A stretch of 64,000 bases of DNA, from assembly GCF_000699445.3 (NCBI RefSeq), contig NC_067195.1, positions 57,764,465 through 57,828,464 of the forward strand. Reading direction: 5' to 3'. Numbering within the stretch: position 1 is the stretch's first letter; each line of letters starts with the position of its first letter. This DNA comes from Schistosoma haematobium (taxonomy: Eukaryota; Platyhelminthes; Trematoda; Strigeidida; Schistosomatidae). Position numbers and translations under genes: made by a program. The notes below the pieces were generated by a model. It did not search any database. It was not told where the DNA came from and saw nothing but the letters and a program-made list of their open reading frames with translations. This document shows, one piece after another, positions 44,463-57,900 of this stretch.

Positions 44463-46600
44463 TCACTTTTCTGAAAGAAAACTACCAAGGAGACTTCTGA
44501 ACCTGGTTATAGTTCCGCTGCAACGGGTGTTCACTGGCAGTCTGTTCCAGATGGTTGGGTGGCGAATAACGAGAACGGTTTCCTTACTGCATAGTTTGTG
44601 GTATGATATCACAGAGTACGGAGGGATGGATGCCGAAGAATATGAAATATCGTTTATAAGCCGGTAGATAGGGACCAACTTTAGTTTGATACACTTGATC
44701 CAGATAGGTTCTGACTAGAATTGTTGTTGGAATACCCAAAAACAGCTTTGGTAAACCTTCTTTGAACACCTTCACTTTCAATCAGGTCATTATGCCTGCA
44801 ATTACTGTAAACTAAAATACTATATTCAAGAATGGGTAAGTTACATTTTCTGTATAATAGTAATAATAATAACCTCGACTCGACATTATAAAAGTTTATC
44901 ATTGTGAATTCAATGGGCTTTCTGAGTTTGGATACTTGAGATGCAATGTGCTCGGAAAAGTTCAAATTATCGCTATATTTCAAACGTAAGTCACGAACAG
45001 TGTTGAGAAGTTTCAGTGTATGTTTGTGTTTATCCAGATTTAGGTCAAGGCAGCGGCCAATGTGAATAAATCCACTTTTTTCAACATTAAGTGGTGGATT
45101 CCATGAAACATTCCATTCCTACAACTTGCTTATTTCTTCTTGGATTATCGCTGAAATATAGTTTTAATTGGTGGGAGGAGAGGACGAATAAACCACTGTT
45201 AGGTCATCGGCAAAAAGGGAAGGCATGTTGGATTATGATCTACTATGATATTAGTACCGCTCTAATAATAGACTTAATCCCTAAATTCTAGATTTGTCAT
45301 TATGTAACTGCCTGATCTATAAGATTGATGATGTCGCAGGTATTCAGTGTTTGACAACGCTTTTACCAGTAACACCTAATATATTTCGTTCCCACCCAGA
45401 GAAATCAAAAGACCGAATCGAGGAGATCGGAAGAGTATATTTGGCGATGACCAATATATCGGAATTCTCTGATCTAATCTGGCTAGCGATTGCGGTTGAT
45501 GTTGAGCACAGCGTTACCACACGTGATCTGGTGCGGATGCCTGACCGAGCGCCCTCAGCTAGATGAGTCCACTAGAACATATGGTCAGCATCCTGTTACG
45601 GGAGAACTGAAGACTTTTGACGGATTAAAACCTTTTATTGTATATTAGTAATTTACTGTGTTTTTTGGATGTAATTGTTTTACTTAACTTTTGAACTTGT
45701 TTGTTTATATCATTATTTCGGACATTTTGGTTTGTCTTTGGTTTGGTATTTTGGTGCTCTCTTTGTCTTTGGTTTGGTATTTGGTAGTTTTGCTCCGGAA
45801 ACCTACAAAATTGAAGGTTTGTTTTGTAATTGTTATAATTATTGTTGTTAGAACGACATTTGGTCGATTATTTGCGAATTACGAATAAATTTGGTATCTA
45901 AATTGGAAATTGGTTCTGTTGTTAATTTGGGTTTGTAATTTGCAAGTAGATCGATAGTCCGTACTTCAATAACTGGAACGAGCAAAACTTGGACGTAACA
46001 ATCCAGTGTCGAAAACTTAGTGCTATTTATTTTGGGGATTTATTTACCGCTACAAGATCTTACATGGATGTCACCTTAGTATCTACACCAACTCATCGCG
46101 TTGTAAAAATCGTCAATATATGATGAACACACTTAGGCTGGAGATAGAACAATATATTCAATGTGAATAAGAGATATGTGTTAACACTCAATAATGACCG
46201 CGCCTGGAAGGCCGAGCCATGTCAACCCATGGATTTGAACTAATTCAATTCATTGAACATCTATTTTCCTGTGTCTCCTGTTCAGCTTTGAGGATTGTGT
46301 GGTTAGGGCCAAGTGCCATTACAGGCTTACGATAATGAAAGAGGGAACACACATCATTGAATAAAAGGAGAAAGAATGATGGACCAATCACACTTCCTTG
46401 CTTAACCCCACTGGTTACATTTCACAGGTTTAGAGTAGCAAGATCCAAAGCGGACGATTTGGCTACGTTCTGATAAAAAAGATTTGAGCCAAGATAAGAG
46501 GGGATTCAGTATGCCAAATGAAGAACGTTTTAAAAGAAGAATTTTGTGTGAGGCACTGTCGAAAGCCTTGCTGAAATCGATGTACAGAACTATCACTGAC
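44463..46600 (-). mobile_element. older CR1/jockey-like reverse transcriptase remnant, interrupted
   Basis: Minus-strand RT motifs occur in order: VLYIDFSKAFDSASH (46596-46550), VTSGVKQGSVIGPSFF (about 46430-46360), then after a gap PSLFADDLTVVYSS (about 45235-45195), LRLKYSDNLNFSEHI (about 45000-44950) and LVIRHPTIWNRLPVN (about 44580-44530), ending FLSEK. Frameshifts and stops are frequent. About 1.1 kb of unrelated DNA (about 45240-46330) separates the two RT halves and itself holds a solo LTR. Confidence 0.72.
45594..46000. repeat. candidate solo LTR with 4-bp TSD
   Basis: A 407-bp segment starts tgttacg and ends cgtaaca, and is flanked by atcc on both sides (45590-45593 and 46001-46004). 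It contains T-rich sequence as LTRs often do. No PBS or PPT lies next to it and no second copy is in the window, so it would be a solo LTR of unknown family, orientation unresolved. Confidence 0.55.
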
Positions 46601-46655
46601 TGACCAGCATCTCTTCAGTCTTCAGTAATAAGGATAGTAGGTTGATGAACCTGTA

Positions 46656-49489
46656 TTAATCCTGACGCACTGCTTTCCAGTGAAGGTCCAGCCTCTCCTT
46701 GAAAATATTCACTGATGGGGCTGATACCACTTGTTCGGGTAAGGCGTTCCAATGATTGACTACTCGATGAGAAAAACGGAACCCCACTTTAAGTTTATTA
46801 GATCTTGATTTGTGAGCCTTCTTGCTATGACCGCGGAGATTATTAGTGCTGGAGGGAGCAAAAAGTTAAGACATATTAACACCCAAATCATAATTAAAGA
46901 TACGAAATGCCAGTATAAGGTCACCTCGTGTCCTACGATACGACAAGGGGAAAAGATTTAGGCGTTTTAAACGCTCATCGTAAGGGAGTCTAGAAAGACC
47001 CTTCACTAATTTCGTTCCCACACGCTGGACACGCTCAAGGTAGTTAGTATCCTTTACCAGACATGGGCTAGCTGCTTGGATACAGTACTCTAAGTGTGGT
47101 CTTACATAGGTGGGATATAAAATTCGAAACGTTTCCTCGTCAAAAGATTTGAACGCTCGGCGAAGTGACCATAACGCTCGAAAACCTTTGACAGCGGCTG
47201 CTTTGCAATGCGTAGTTGTTTTTAAATCATGACTTAATACTACTCCTAAGTCTTTATGCTCTTGAACGCATGGAAGAGGTTTACCCCCAATAGTATAACG
47301 ATAACTATTACCGTGACCGATGTGCAGTAGTACACTCTTCCTAGCATTGATTTCTAAGCCCCACTCTCGAGCCCATCAAACTAAATCGTCTAAGTCAGCT
47401 TGAAGATCCAGATGATCAGCCGCACTTTTTATTGTTCTCCAGATTTTTACATCATCCGCAAACAATAATGTCGACGACCTAAGTAACAGCGATAACTCAT
47501 TAACGTAGAGAAGAAAGAGCAGGGGGCCTAAGATGGTGCCTTGGGGTACACCACTTTTGACCGGCTTCCAATCGGATAGCGTTTCGTTAACCCTCACTCT
47601 CTGTCTGCGGTCACATAAGAAATTTCCTATCCACTCATGTACAGTACCTATTATTCCGAAGCTCGTGAGCTTCTGCATAAGACCTACGTGTGAAACCTTG
47701 TCAAACGCTTTGCTAAAATCTATGAATATCACATCGACAGACAGACCGTTATCTAGGGCTGCTGTCCAATCCTCTCTCGCAATAAGCAGGTTAGTCAAGC
47801 ATGAACGCTTGTTACGAAATCCGTGTTGCTCAGGAGCTAACAGATTGTGTAAATCTATGTGGCTTAGCAACCTAACCCGAATTATCTTTTCGAGTAACTT
47901 AACGACTATGCTAGTTAGACTGACAGGCCGGTAGTTAGATACTATCTGTCTCTGACCGTCCTTGAATATAGGACTGACTATAGCGTCCTTCCAATCTCTA
48001 GGGAGTTGAGCGAGTGAAAGGGACATGTTGAAGAGTTTCGCGAGCGGTTTGGAAATAATGTCCGCAAGAGATGACAGCAACCGTGGATGTAACCCGTCAG
48101 GGCCCGGTGTCTTACCAGGTTTGAGGTTAGTTATCAACGGAAGGGCAGTTTCCTCAGTCACCTGTACAGATTCCATGGTTGGTATCTCGATGTCAGTGGG
48201 ACAAGTATTTGTTACAATAAACGTAGAGAAGACTTCTCTAAAATAGTTTGAAAAAGTCTCAGCTTTTGCTCGATCTGATTCAGCTAGTAATTCTGAATTT
48301 TCGTCTAACAGTAACGGGTGAATACCATCACTACGTTTCGTCCGTCGTTTAACATACGAAAACAATCGTTTCGGACAAGTACGGCTGTCATATACTAACT
48401 GTCGTTCGTAAGTGATACGGGATTCGGCTATGGTTTTCTTACAGATATTGCGGAATTTCTGGTACTCACGCTTAAATGGTGCATGACCTGTCAACAAGAA
48501 TAAGTCCCAGAAATGTTTCCTACGCTTTAACAGCTTCCGGGTTTCCTTATTAATCCATGGAGGGCAGTGTGATAGCTTGGGTGCTGACCATGGGATAAAC
48601 GGCGACGTTACGGACTCGAATGTAGCCCTAAACTTCTTCCATTCATCTTCGATCAATCCATCCGCGTCGACCGACCAATCAGTCGAGATAGCACAGTTTC
48701 TGATAGCCGGAATATTGGCTATCCAGATATTGGGACGGGGTGGAGCAGATACGAATTGTATACCATGTGTCCTGAACTTAAAGTGGATTACAACGTGATC
48801 ACTGTTAACTAGTGGGGGAAGGTGCTGAGTATCAAAAACATCCTCACAGTGGTGGGTGAGGGCGACGTCCAGCAGTGACGGATCATGATTGAAATCAATA
48901 TGTGTCGGTTTTGTGATACATTGTACAAGTGCACACTGAATAACGGTAGATAAAAGGTCGCTATCGAAACCACTACCTGGAGCTGTAAGCTCTATCCAGT
49001 TGATATGCGGTGCGTTGAAGTCCCCAATGATGAGACAACATTCTGCCATACTCCAAGAACAGATGTGTCTTAGGATAAAGTCGTCAGCAAGACAAAACGG
49101 ACTACGGTATATTCCCCCTATAGTCACTAACCCACTTCTAGATTTAATCTTACAACATGCAACTTCACATGTGACACTGATATGAGCCTCCGATATGGTT
49201 GATTGTATACGAAAGTGATCCCTAACGTATAATATTATACCTCCCCTTTGCGACCTGAAACTCTACCACTTCTAATACAGATATGGCCTGCAATGAACGG
49301 AGAACAGTCTATATCTACTGTGAACCAAGTTTCTGTAACAACGATTATATCGGGACATAATTCTTCCACCATCAGACTTAGCTCGGACGTTTTATTTCTA
49401 AGACTACGAGCGTTCGTGTAGCATACACTTAAGGTGTTTTGGCAATCAATCGTTCTACCCATACACGCCTCGGAAGCATTGGCTTCCAA
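46656..49489 (-). pseudogene. CR1-like ORF2: endonuclease-reverse transcriptase (mutated)
   Basis: Endonuclease motifs are TNARSLRNK, VVTETWF, IGDFNAPHINW and NSDHVVI. RT motifs are GPDGLHPRLL, IFIDFSKAFDKVSH, SGVPQGTILGPLLFLLY and the catalytic FADD. A 583-codon open piece covers 49127-47376. A frameshift near 49240, a TGA at about 47374 and a TAA at about 46850 break it; the C-terminus ends QWKAVRQD-like just before 46656. The catalytic residues look intact, so decay is by few lesions. Confidence 0.78.
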
Positions 49490-50780
49490 GACCTGACTAC
49501 CCGAAAACCCTTAATGGTAAGGTTATTTTCGCCATTTAACTTGCGAGTCCTCAACACCATAAGAGCATTCTTCCACTTGATTCGATCCTTAAGCGGCCAG
49601 TCTGATCGAATACGGATATTTGAGTAACGAGTTTTTGGTGCGTTTCAATAATATGTCTCTTTCTCCGAAACCCCCGAGAACCAGCTTCAGGATTCTTCTT
49701 GGTTGGGTCTCGCCTCCAACCCATTTACCAAGTCGTATTACTTTTGTAATATGTACCCCTGAAACCTCTTCAGGCAGTGCATTTCTTACCACAGACTCCA
49801 CTAGCTGCAGGTCATGTGCCTGTCTTCTAGCAGAGTCGTTATCTTTCGACTCCTCTAGATTCCAAATAATTAAACTAGGAAGGGGTTTAGCTTCCTTTGA
49901 AACTGTGTTAACAGCTTTCGACCGTGACGATAGATCCTGTATATTAACTACTGGTATCTTACGATTAGCTTTTATTGTAACAGAGTCCTGTGAGTGACTC
50001 ACAACAGTGTTAGACGAAGCTTTACTTTGGAGCTTTGGCGGATTGGTCTGAGAGTCCACCAAGGACTTATCAAGTAAACAGTCATTAGTTTTAGCTGTTA
50101 TTCGATTTTTCTTCTCAGTCACGCCAGGATGGGTTTCACTCTTACCATCAGATTTTGGTAGTGCAGTTTGTGACTCACAATGAGAGTCCATCAGTGAGTT
50201 ACTAACTACCTGTGTACTGCCTACAGATTTTTTCCTTTCGTTTTGTTTCCTACGTACCGTAGTCCATTTTTCATCCCTCAGGACATTGGGACTATTTGGA
50301 ACGGTGATGGTTTTTATCCAGTTCGTCGGTTTCCACTAAAGATGCATTGTTATCAATGTCAGTAACAGGTGGTATTACTCCCTTTGTTAATGTTAAAGGA
50401 GATCTCACTTTTGCGTCGGTTAGAGTCGGTTGTTTGAGTCGTCGCGTAACAGCAGATACTACACTGACACAATCGTCACTGTCAGTGCCGGTGTTGTCAG
50501 CGCATGTGTCATCGTTTTTCTTGCAGGCCAAAGCCAATAGGCCCATAGCCTCCTTAATTAGCACCTTTTTATCCGTACAGCAGAACATACAAAGCCAATG
50601 CGAGTTAGGCTTCGAGCATCTTTTGTATTCCATCGGACTTAGGTGTGTACACATTTTGTGGTACCACTTTTTACAGTCATCACATTGCATCCCCTCCTCA
50701 ACGGGGAACAAACAATTTGGTTGCCCACATTTATGAGTCTTACCAACCATTGTAATTAGATTTAAAAGGTTTAAAAACAC
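49429..50780 (-). pseudogene. CR1-like ORF1: PHD finger and RNA-binding protein (frameshifted)
   Basis: The N-terminus has a Cys4-His-Cys3 PHD-like finger: CGQPNCLFPVEEGMQCDDC, KWYHKMC, then HWLCMFC. Downstream are RILKLVLGGFGERDILL and WKNALMVLRTRKLNGE, a basic region like the C-terminal half of CR1 ORF1 proteins. At least two frameshifts (about 50310 and 49600) break the frame. Such proteins bind element RNA; this copy is unlikely to make a full protein. Confidence 0.7.
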
Positions 50781-51694
50781 AAAATGATCACAAAGTGAAC
50801 ACAGGTGTTAGTCAAGGACTTAAAAATGGTATTCGGGATAAAATTTAGCAAAAAATTTCAAACTTTAACCAAAGTACTTTTAGTTAAAGTAGACCAAGAA
50901 TGCTTTTTGGTGCAATAAGTACCCAAAGCAAGTATAATCACAACAAGTAATTTTATCACGAAAGTGCAGGTGCAATGTGAAGCATGGGCGTCTAGTCATA
51001 AACCCATGTTGGGATGAGCTAATCAGGCTAGCCAAAAGTAAAGATGATAATAGCTGTATGTGGATGACTTTTCCATGGTTTTTGATAGCACAGGTGTCAA
51101 ATTAATGGCATCCAAGTCGCTTGAATAATTTCTTCGTGACCATGGTGTTATGAGAGTTTTTAGATAGATCCTAGCCAGTTTACGACCATAAACCAACCAA
51201 AAGTCTGCACGTAAAATGGATAAAAACAGGTGGTACTAAATGTTAGGAAATGCTAAAACTAGCCTTGACGTTGAAAAGTGTTAAGAAACGAACAGCAGGC
51301 TGATGCAAAACCACAGCCAACTATTAACTTAGGTAAAACTCAAAGAAAAAAGTAATCTACCAGACATGAATCTCAAGAAATATTCTTTGGATCGAAAATG
51401 ATACTGTTGTTGAGTAAGAACACAGCAAAAGATAGAGATGCAAATCACTTTCAGTTCGTGAAGCTTTCGTTTAACATCACTAGAATTTATGCATTTCTTC
51501 ACGAATGTCGAATAAACTACCGTTTTTCTCCTAGATGACTTCATGTTCTTTCCAAACTTAAAGCGCACAAGGTCGTGTGAAGGAGAGCGCGATCCAGTTT
51601 GGAGGCCAATCACTTTTATTCCTTGTATCTCAGTCTTCCGGATCGTGTCAAACTTTCTTCCAGGATTTTGGCCAATTTCTCTGTCTGCTAGGAT
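50781..51694. other. 5' flank of the C9orf85 homologue; one unsupported divergent frame
   Basis: A minus-strand frame of 94 codons (51613-51329) starts 81 nt from the C9orf85 ATG and could be a first exon from a bidirectional promoter. I do not recognise it and see no strong donor. The rest may include the CR1 5' leader. Confidence 0.35.
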
Positions 51695-51903
51695 ATGAGT
51701 TCACAGAAAGGTAACACTCAGCGCACACGACCTCAGAAATATAAGAATACTAAGGCTTTTAAAAACAACTTGCATGATACGTCTAAAGAAGTCAAACGTC
51801 TCAACAATCTAACGTTCGACTTTTTGTGTCCTAGATGTACAGGTGTTGTGCAATGGAGAGTCAAATACAAAAAGTATCATCAATTAGCAAACCCTAGAGT
51901 TTG
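51695..51903 (+). CDS. C9orf85: C9orf85 homologue exon 1
   Basis: It starts at the conserved MSSQKGN Met and ends in phase 2 before gtaagt. It encodes the basic N-terminus, CPRC and QWRVKYKKYH. Confidence 0.9.
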
Positions 51904-54900
51904 GTAAGTTGGCTAACATTTTTATATATAAACGGTATATCGTTGCCTGATAACGCTGTTTATCAGAAGAAAAACTTCCAAAAAACCATCCTTTATATCA
52001 TGTCTCAAATAACTCGTTAAGTTACCCTGTTCATTATTGGGTATCAGGAAATGTTTCGTAATTCGTATTTGTAAATATGCTTACATGCAAACCGATTTTT
52101 GAAATTGTAACTTCAAAAACCGTTTCCCTTATGATAAAAACACTAGTATTATTTATCATTTGCCTCAGTTATTTATTCTCACTCATATCCTCGTTCACCG
52201 TCAAGGTTCATTTATTACGTACAATTACTTCTTTTGAGTCTGAATACTTACTCTGCAGGTAATGATTTGCTTTTCGTATTTTTATCTTAAATCTGAGAAG
52301 AGTATTTTTCACTTTGTTGCAAATGCTTTTCTACAGAACTTTATTCAGCCAACTGTTAAAAACGTTCATCAGATAGGATGTATCTGATAAAATTAGAACA
52401 GCTCAAAGCTTAGAAAGCTCATGACTCATTCAGATAGAATATCACTAATCAAAGTACGATGAAGTTTACATCTTACATACTGTCTTGTTTAAATGGTTCT
52501 CCAAATTCATCAAATGGAAAGATTAAGCAGGTACAGTTTAATTATAAATAATCGGTTGCTTCGGTTTTTTAGTGGATTGATATCTAGTTCTAGTGCGAAA
52601 GTTTTGTTTATAGTAGTAAGGTCAGTTATTTTCCCTAACTAGTTTTATTTCCAGTTTTGATGTACTCTATGCAGTTAGATTCTCTCATATAAAATGGGAT
52701 CTCTTAAGGCGTTATTTGGAATAGTTGGTGGTTCTTCAGATGAAAAATGCAGTTTTAAGTTACTTTCTGGTAAATTTGATTACTTTCATAGTAGCAACTT
52801 ATTAAGTGCGTCTCTCAAAACACAGCATTCTTTTAGGTCATTGACCTGATAAGACTCGTCAGGATATTTGAGGCACTGCCAATGAACCTATGAGTCAGGA
52901 GTTTCCGAAAAATCATGCTGTCTTGAGAAGTGTATAGTGATGGTTTATGAAGAGGAATTTGAGAATTTATGAGGAAAGCCATTCAGAAAATTTACTGTGA
53001 TTAATAGTGTGAAATTTGGTTTGACAATAAATTGTTTTGCACTGCTATAAGGCTTCATGAACAATAAAAGCAGATGGTGCCCTCAGATAAAAAATATGGA
53101 TATAGGTAAGTGCCTGTAACTACGCTTATTTCTTAGCAGGGGATTTATTAATACACCGATAACCCACATACGAAACCTGTCAACATTTCTAGTGTTCCGT
53201 GCCTGTTGACCTCAGGTATACCAATAGTAGAAGACTAAGCGCATATGTATCGTATGTTTTGCATTTCGTATCAGTACAACTAAAGGGAATACGTGGATCC
53301 AAAGATAATGTTATCTATAATTGTGAAGAACCAAAGGAAAATACCCTAAAACTACCCCTGTTTGTGGGTATCGACAACAATATCAGCTACCTCATTTGAT
53401 GAAAACTCATAATTTCTTGAACCAATTTACCCATTTATTGGATGTTCTACCTGACTCGGTGAATTATCAATAAACTAGCATTTTTTCTAGAGCATGTGCA
53501 AAACATTTCTGAATGCATTCGAGTACTTTGCCGCAGTTGTTTCACACCAGTTAGGTGATATGTAGGGGGCTGTTTTACTATTTGATACAATGACAGAAAT
53601 CTTATCTACTTTGCAAATAAACTAAGTAATCGTGCCAAGATTTTGTCAGCAGGCGAATCACCGAAATTTATGTGATTGAAATATGAATGGACTGTTATTT
53701 CCGCTTCGCTACTGTTTTTGAATTGGACACTGACGACTGCCGAGAAATGCATACCAGTCATTTTTTGAGCTGTTACACAAGATGGGTGGCTCATTGATTA
53801 CAACTTGGCTTTCGACTTTCAGGCTGCAAAGAAAATTCTAACCCTCTTATTTCGGTTCAGATAGTCGAATAGAATCACTGGCCCCTAAGCAAAGGATACA
53901 ACTTGAAGTAAAGACCATAAAACTACATACTTAGTTACGCAACTACTTGCTGTATTTACCGTCTTCCTCAGTCTAAACCACCTTGTACATTCTAGGTTGG
54001 TAAAATAATATTTTGGCAATCGGTCAATTCATGATGATTGTGTTACTTTTGGGAGCGTTTCCACAAAACAACTGAATAGAAATAAGAGAACGAATTAGTT
54101 CTAACGAGGGTTAACCAATGTTACTTTATGTGATGGTATAGATTTTTGATGTGGATGATTGTCGTATTTTATAAAATTAAATTTTAACTACACCGAAACT
54201 AACTTCGCCAAACTTCTCTGTTTGAAACCTATTGTTTGGATTGTTAATAGTCTTATTGTTGTTTTCAATAATGTAATTGCTTGATTAAATAACTGAAGAA
54301 AGCCGTCTTTATTCACCAAAAATTGGGAATTAGTTTCACTGTATCGTTATTTCTTTTCTATCCTGATAGTGTGAAGTGTAACGGTAAGACTGTAAAGCAA
54401 GCCTACCATACAATCTGTACAGATTGTTCAAGTGCTTTGAAAATCTGCTCTAAGTGTGGAAAATCGGATGGATCGATTACCTTCGGGTAAGTAGTTCCCT
54501 TAATTAAGCATAGTATTTATGATCACTGGTGGTTGAAAGTGATATGAATGTCCTCTGTAAGGAACAGTTCACCAAAATAATACTCTTATTACGGTTAACA
54601 AGTCCTCCTTACAGCGCTAAGCATAAGGTATCAAAAAAAGTGGTAAAAATTAGAAATAACACTGACTGCTGAACACGCTCAGCATCTTTAAAGTATTCAT
54701 TTACCATGATCATTTGCATGGGCCCTAATGTACTTGTATCTTGTTTTAAAAGACATGCAAAGAAAAAGTTTTTGACTATACTGAATAACTTATAATTGAT
54801 ACAAAAATGATAGGTAAATTCCAATTGTCTGCATACAACCATATTCGTTTTAGTTCGAAGGCTCAAAAATAACCTCAATAGCACCATCCAAGGTCACTAG

Positions 54901-57900
54901 TGACACAGCAGTTGCTTTTAAAATTCCGAGAAAGTACAGGAAAAGATTGCAGAAGTACACAAGTGATTTATAGGAATTGATAAATCTCGAAATTTAGTAC
55001 TCACCAATGCCTCTTGACAAAATAAATTAAGTAGGGAGTTTTTCTTAATGTCAGCAAAGTATAAGAAGACTAGGAGAAATAATAAATAAAGCTAACAATA
55101 GTAAATGTAAGTCTTTATAAAAGAGCCGTCTGGCTCTAGGACCTCTATCTCTTTTGTATCCAGGTCTCGAACATAACATTTTGACAGTTAAGGGGGTCGA
55201 CAGTCAGAATATTAAGAAGAAGCTATTGTTTCATGTATGCTGGAAACGTATTAATTTCAAAGCAATCATAACAGGAAGAACTTTGTACATACAATAAAAT
55301 CATACACGCATTTTACATGTGCTTTTAGTGAGAGGTGGCAAGTCATGTTATGCAGAACGTTTTAACCGTTACTGATAATAATTTGATAATTTCATATTGT
55401 TTTGCTTGTTCAGTGTGCGGACTTGAATCGATGTGTCTGGTTGTACGTTGCTTATGATGGACTGGCTTACAGAACTTGATGTTTCATCGCAGCAAGCTTG
55501 TTTGACAAGGTCTTAGAACAGGAGAAGTGTAGTCTAGAAAAGTGCATCGAACACACCTTCAAAACTAAGCAATAAATTGTTATGTAAGACAGATTCAGCG
55601 TTATAACTATTTTTCGCACGTTGTTTTAGTTACTGTTGATATTAGTGTAAATTCGATGTTTGTGTCAGGAGACAATGTCTTCGATGTCGGCAATACTTTA
55701 GTTATTTCGTATATGTGGCATAACATTCCTTAAGAGAGATTTATTAAAAATTAATGAGCTGTTAGTATAACCAATCAGCAAGGAACGTCAATTACAATAC
55801 GGCATAATCTGCAATAGGTAACTTATCCCTTTCCCTTTTTTAGTGCTACAGAAAATCAAGAAGATATTAACCAACAATTTATTGATGCTTTGAAAAATGT
55901 TCGTGAGAGAGAACGCCGTAAGTTATTTTTTAGATGTACCAGGACGTTCTTATTTGGGCGTTGGGTTTTATATGTGCTGCTCGTTACTAAATTCTTGCGA
56001 AAACGGTAATCGTAACAAAGCTTCCCAGTTAGTTCGTAAAAATGGGAAAACTGGAGCTAAAAAAATACCTATCACTATCGTATTACATTCCAGTCACCTT
56101 TTTAGTTTCCTACAACCTGCTTTTGGACCATGTGTTTTGTTTATAATAAAGTACAAGTAACAGATATTTATTCTCTAGAACCGGAAAAAGTGATTCCGGT
56201 GATTTTTGCGAACGATATACAATATCTTTACACTATATTCTCAAGAGTATCTAAACACGTGAATAGTCACTAGAACCATTTCCAAACAGCCTGAACGGAA
56301 CATCGAAATAGGCTCCCAACTCTTATTGAAATCCGAAAAGCTATAGCTAGTCTGAGACAAGAAAGAGCAGCTGATCCAGATGAATTATCTCCAGAAGTCT
56401 TTAGGCATGGTGGTACAGTTTAAGCGATTAGGTTGACTAGTATTTCAGTTAAAATCTGGGAACTGGACGTAATCCCATCCAACTAGTTGCAATCACTGAT
56501 CGTCCTAATGTATAAAAAAGGATCAAAATCATCTTGTGATAACCATAGAGGGATTAGCTTGACTAATATGGCATCTAAAATACTGGCCTCAATAATTATC
56601 GGACGTTTAACAAAGACTCATGAACTGTAAATACGCGAAAACCAGGTTGGCTTCAGACCTGGTAGTGGCTGCATCGACTACATATTCACTATTCGTCCGA
56701 CAGTGATGGTTTTTCTTGACTTAAAAGCAGCGTTTGACTCTGTTGGCTGGAAGATTCTATGGCAGTCTGTCATTGGAAGACATACCTCAGAAGTAAATAA
56801 ACCTCGTGAAGGCCCTTTACTCGAACACTACCAGTCGAGTCAGTGCTTATGGCGAAGTGTGTCATCTAATTTCGCAACCTCCAGCGGTATCTGGCAAGGC
56901 TTCTATTATTTCCATTTTCGGTCACTTTCATCATAGACCTACTGCTGGAAATAACGTTGTCGTCGACTGAATTTTCGGGAATTGATCTCCTACCAGAAGG
57001 TCCACTTATTGACTTAGGATACGCAGATGACGTAGTCCTGTTTGGTGAATACGCTGATAAAATGCAGAACCTTTTGATAGCATTGGGAAACAATGTCAGG
57101 GTGTTTAGGGTGCGTTTCTCCTCTTCTAAATGCAAATTCTTGCTTCAGGACTGGCCTGTGTCAACACCTGAACTAAGGATAGGGAGTGAAGTAGTCGAAT
57201 GCGTCGACAACTTCACTTATCTTGGAAGTTTGATCAACCCTAATGGGTTGGTGTCTGACGAAGTTTCTATACGGACTCGAAAAAATCGTTTGGCTTTTGC
57301 CAACTTACGTCACCTATGGCGAAGGCGAGATATCCGTCTATCAATTAAGAGACGAGTATACTACGCAGCAGTCTGTTCTGTTTTACTTAGCAGCTGCGAA
57401 ACAATGTCACTAAGGGTAAAGGATACTCGTAAGTTACTAGTAGTTCATTACATGTCTTGGAAATATTGCTTGCATCTGCTGGGATTACCAGGTAAGTAAT
57501 GGTCAGGTTAGACTCAGGGTATTAGGGAATGATGGTAAGTCAGTTAGTTAGGTTGTAAATCATCATCGACTGAGATGATTGGGCCACGTGTTACGTATGC
57601 CTGAACACTGATTACCACGACGCGTGTTGGAGGTGGTAGGAAGGAAGTTAGGAGCGGCCAAACCAGATTTTATTTATTTTTTTATTTGAACACATATATA
57701 TTGGCACAGGAGTGCGCTAAATATATATGCGCCACACAAAACAATGAGAATTTAAGAAGAAAAAGAAAAAAAGTGGGGAACGTACAAAAAAAAACAATAA
57801 CGAAGAGATTGGTGTAAGGTAGTGTAATAATAATAGTAATAGTAGGGGAACAGAAGGGTACAATCAGAAGAAATCTTTCAGTTAAGGAAGATACAACCAC

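Larger units (their letters stand above)
46656..50780 (-). mobile_element. CR1-like non-LTR retrotransposon, near full length, mutated
   Basis: On the minus strand ORF1 (50780 to about 49429) has a PHD-type zinc finger and a basic RRM-like end, and ORF2 (49489 to 46656) has an apurinic-type endonuclease and a reverse transcriptase. The two overlap by about 60 nt. Each carries frameshifts or stops. PHD-finger ORF1 plus EN-RT ORF2 is typical of the CR1 group. The element lies upstream of, and divergent from, the C9orf85 homologue. Confidence 0.8.
56300..57667 (+). mobile_element. older RTE-like element, first part (interrupted by a younger RTE)
   Basis: Plus-strand RT motifs occur with several stops: LPTLIEIRKAIASLRQER, ADPDELSPEVF, SCDNHRGISLTN, QVGFRPGSGCIDYIF, VFLDLKAAFDSVGW, LGYADDVVLFGEYAD and FTYLGSLINPNG. 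The copy stops at the 12-bp duplication at 57656-57667 and resumes at 61590. The N-terminal endonuclease is missing. Confidence 0.78.

Noticed and set aside
47533..49997. Plus-strand ORFs of 60-133 codons
   Set aside because: Antisense shadows of the CR1-like ORF1 and ORF2.
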